From the NCBI GenBank assembly GCA_012511425.1, contig JAAZGC010000106.1:1-5667 (forward strand): DNA of 5,667 bases, given 5' to 3'. The translations under genes were made by a program, and so were the position numbers. Under the pieces are notes generated by a model. The model saw only the letters and a list, made by a program, of their open reading frames with translations. It searched no databases and was not told the origin of the DNA. The DNA is from Clostridiales bacterium. GTDB lineage: Bacteria; Bacillota; Clostridia; Oscillospirales; CAG-272. Of the stretch, positions 5,406-5,667 are shown one piece after another (within the stretch, counting starts at the first letter, position 1; each line of letters starts with the position of its first letter).

Positions 5406-5665
5406 GAAAAAAACGCCGGGCTGCTGTTGAAAATTTGTCTTGCAGCCCCGGCAGAATATGCAATTTTCACGGACGAAAAAAGGCAGCTGTCCGCTTTTTT
5501 CGCTATCTCCGTGTCATGAGTCGCAACGACGAGAGTGGTGCCGTAGGTTTCATGCAGCTTCAGAAGCAATTCAATCAGATTGTCGGCGTTTTCCCGGTCG
5601 AGGTTGCCGGTCGGCTCGTCGGCGAAAAGATATGACGGGCGGTTTATGAGCGCCCGCGCCGCCGC
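5378..5665 (-). CDS. ABC transporter ATP-binding protein, LolD/MacB-type, 3' part; abnormal C-terminus
   Basis: The 5' end lies beyond the right edge; 95 codons are visible. Seen: AAARALINRP (end of the helix after the ABC signature), Walker B YLFADE (visible residues 12-17), PTGNLD with the D-loop (18-23), and the H-loop VVATHD with His50. Walker A and the signature motif lie outside. Family knowledge: ADEPTGNLD with VVATHD is typical of LolD/MacB/FtsE-type ATPases that power lipoprotein, peptide or antibiotic-export permeases. Odd: homology stops after AKKAD (residues 55-59). The usual final R-x-x-x-x-x-DG-x-I segment is replaced by about 35 unrelated residues that run through the terminator hairpin at 5407-5452 and stop at TAA in the SBP-B -10 box. 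Losing one T from the T6 run (5481-5476) would instead reach a TGA at 5469-5467, before the hairpin. So the annotated end may reflect a frameshift, a sequencing error or decay. No permease gene follows. Confidence 0.8.
   Translation of the reverse strand, partial: AAARALINRPSYLFADEPTGNLDRENADNLIELLLKLHETYGTTLVVATHDTEIAKKADSCLFSSVKIAYSAGAARQIFNSSPAFFSLHSPFGVI
5407..5452 (-). terminator. Intrinsic terminator of the ABC ATPase transcript
   Basis: On the minus strand GCCGGGGCTGC (5452-5442) pairs with GCAGCCCGGC (5424-5415), with one bulged G and a 17-nt loop. A G and then seven T residues (5413-5407) follow. The T tract is on the minus-strand exit side only, so it acts leftward, and it lies inside the ABC reading frame. 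Confidence 0.85.
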
Positions 5666-5667
5666 CG

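Noticed and set aside
5378..5569. A separate 63-residue gene starting at an internal ATG
   Set aside because: It is the tail of the ABC ATPase frame; Walker B and D-loop residues lie upstream in the same frame.
1..5667. CRISPR array, tRNA, rRNA, riboswitch or transposase
   Set aside because: No regularly spaced repeats, cloverleaf, conserved aptamer-like leader or transposase-like protein could be seen on either strand.

Overview
The window looks like a chromosomal segment of a moderately GC-rich Firmicute, most likely an uncultured gut or rumen Clostridia (Oscillospiraceae-like). This rests on strong GGAGG-type ribosome sites, sigma-A promoters with 17-bp spacers, two lipoprotein solute-binding-protein paralogues of a type expanded in such genomes, and a clostridial holin/amidase pair. 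It is an inference from gene style; there is no taxonomic marker.

Layout: (1) Bases 1-1495, minus strand: a lipoprotein solute-binding protein (SBP-A) starting at a TTG and running off the left edge only a few codons before its expected end. (2) Bases 1496-1828: a divergent regulatory region holding two perfect-consensus promoters (TTGACA-17-TATAAT), one for SBP-A and one for the genes on the right. (3) Bases 1829-3008, plus strand: a two-gene lysis cassette, a four-helix phage/toxin-secretion holin overlapping by 14 bp a zinc-dependent N-acetylmuramoyl-L-alanine amidase. (4) Bases 3009-3217: a perfect 17-bp-stem hairpin without a T tract (REP-like), then a weak promoter. (5) Bases 3218-3706, plus strand: an unrecognised small membrane-anchored or secreted protein, lower in GC, whose best start by ribosome-site spacing is an ATT codon. 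(6) A bidirectional intrinsic terminator at 3716-3750. (7) Bases 3764-5272, minus strand: a second, complete lipoprotein (SBP-B), paralogous to SBP-A, with its own promoter and an operator-like palindrome over the predicted transcription start. (8) Bases 5378-5665, minus strand: the 3' part of a LolD/MacB-type ABC ATPase whose reading frame runs through its own intrinsic terminator and stops inside the SBP-B promoter.

How the parts relate: SBP-A and SBP-B are probably surface-tethered ligand-binding proteins, each a separate transcription unit, with no permease in view. The holin would open the membrane so that the signal-less amidase reaches the wall. No phage structural, replication or regulatory gene is visible, so the cassette is either a prophage remnant or a domesticated lysis/secretion module. 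The points most worth a second look are the isolated lysis cassette behind a consensus promoter, the ATT start of the unknown gene, and the ABC ATPase end that would give a stop-less mRNA if the terminator works.
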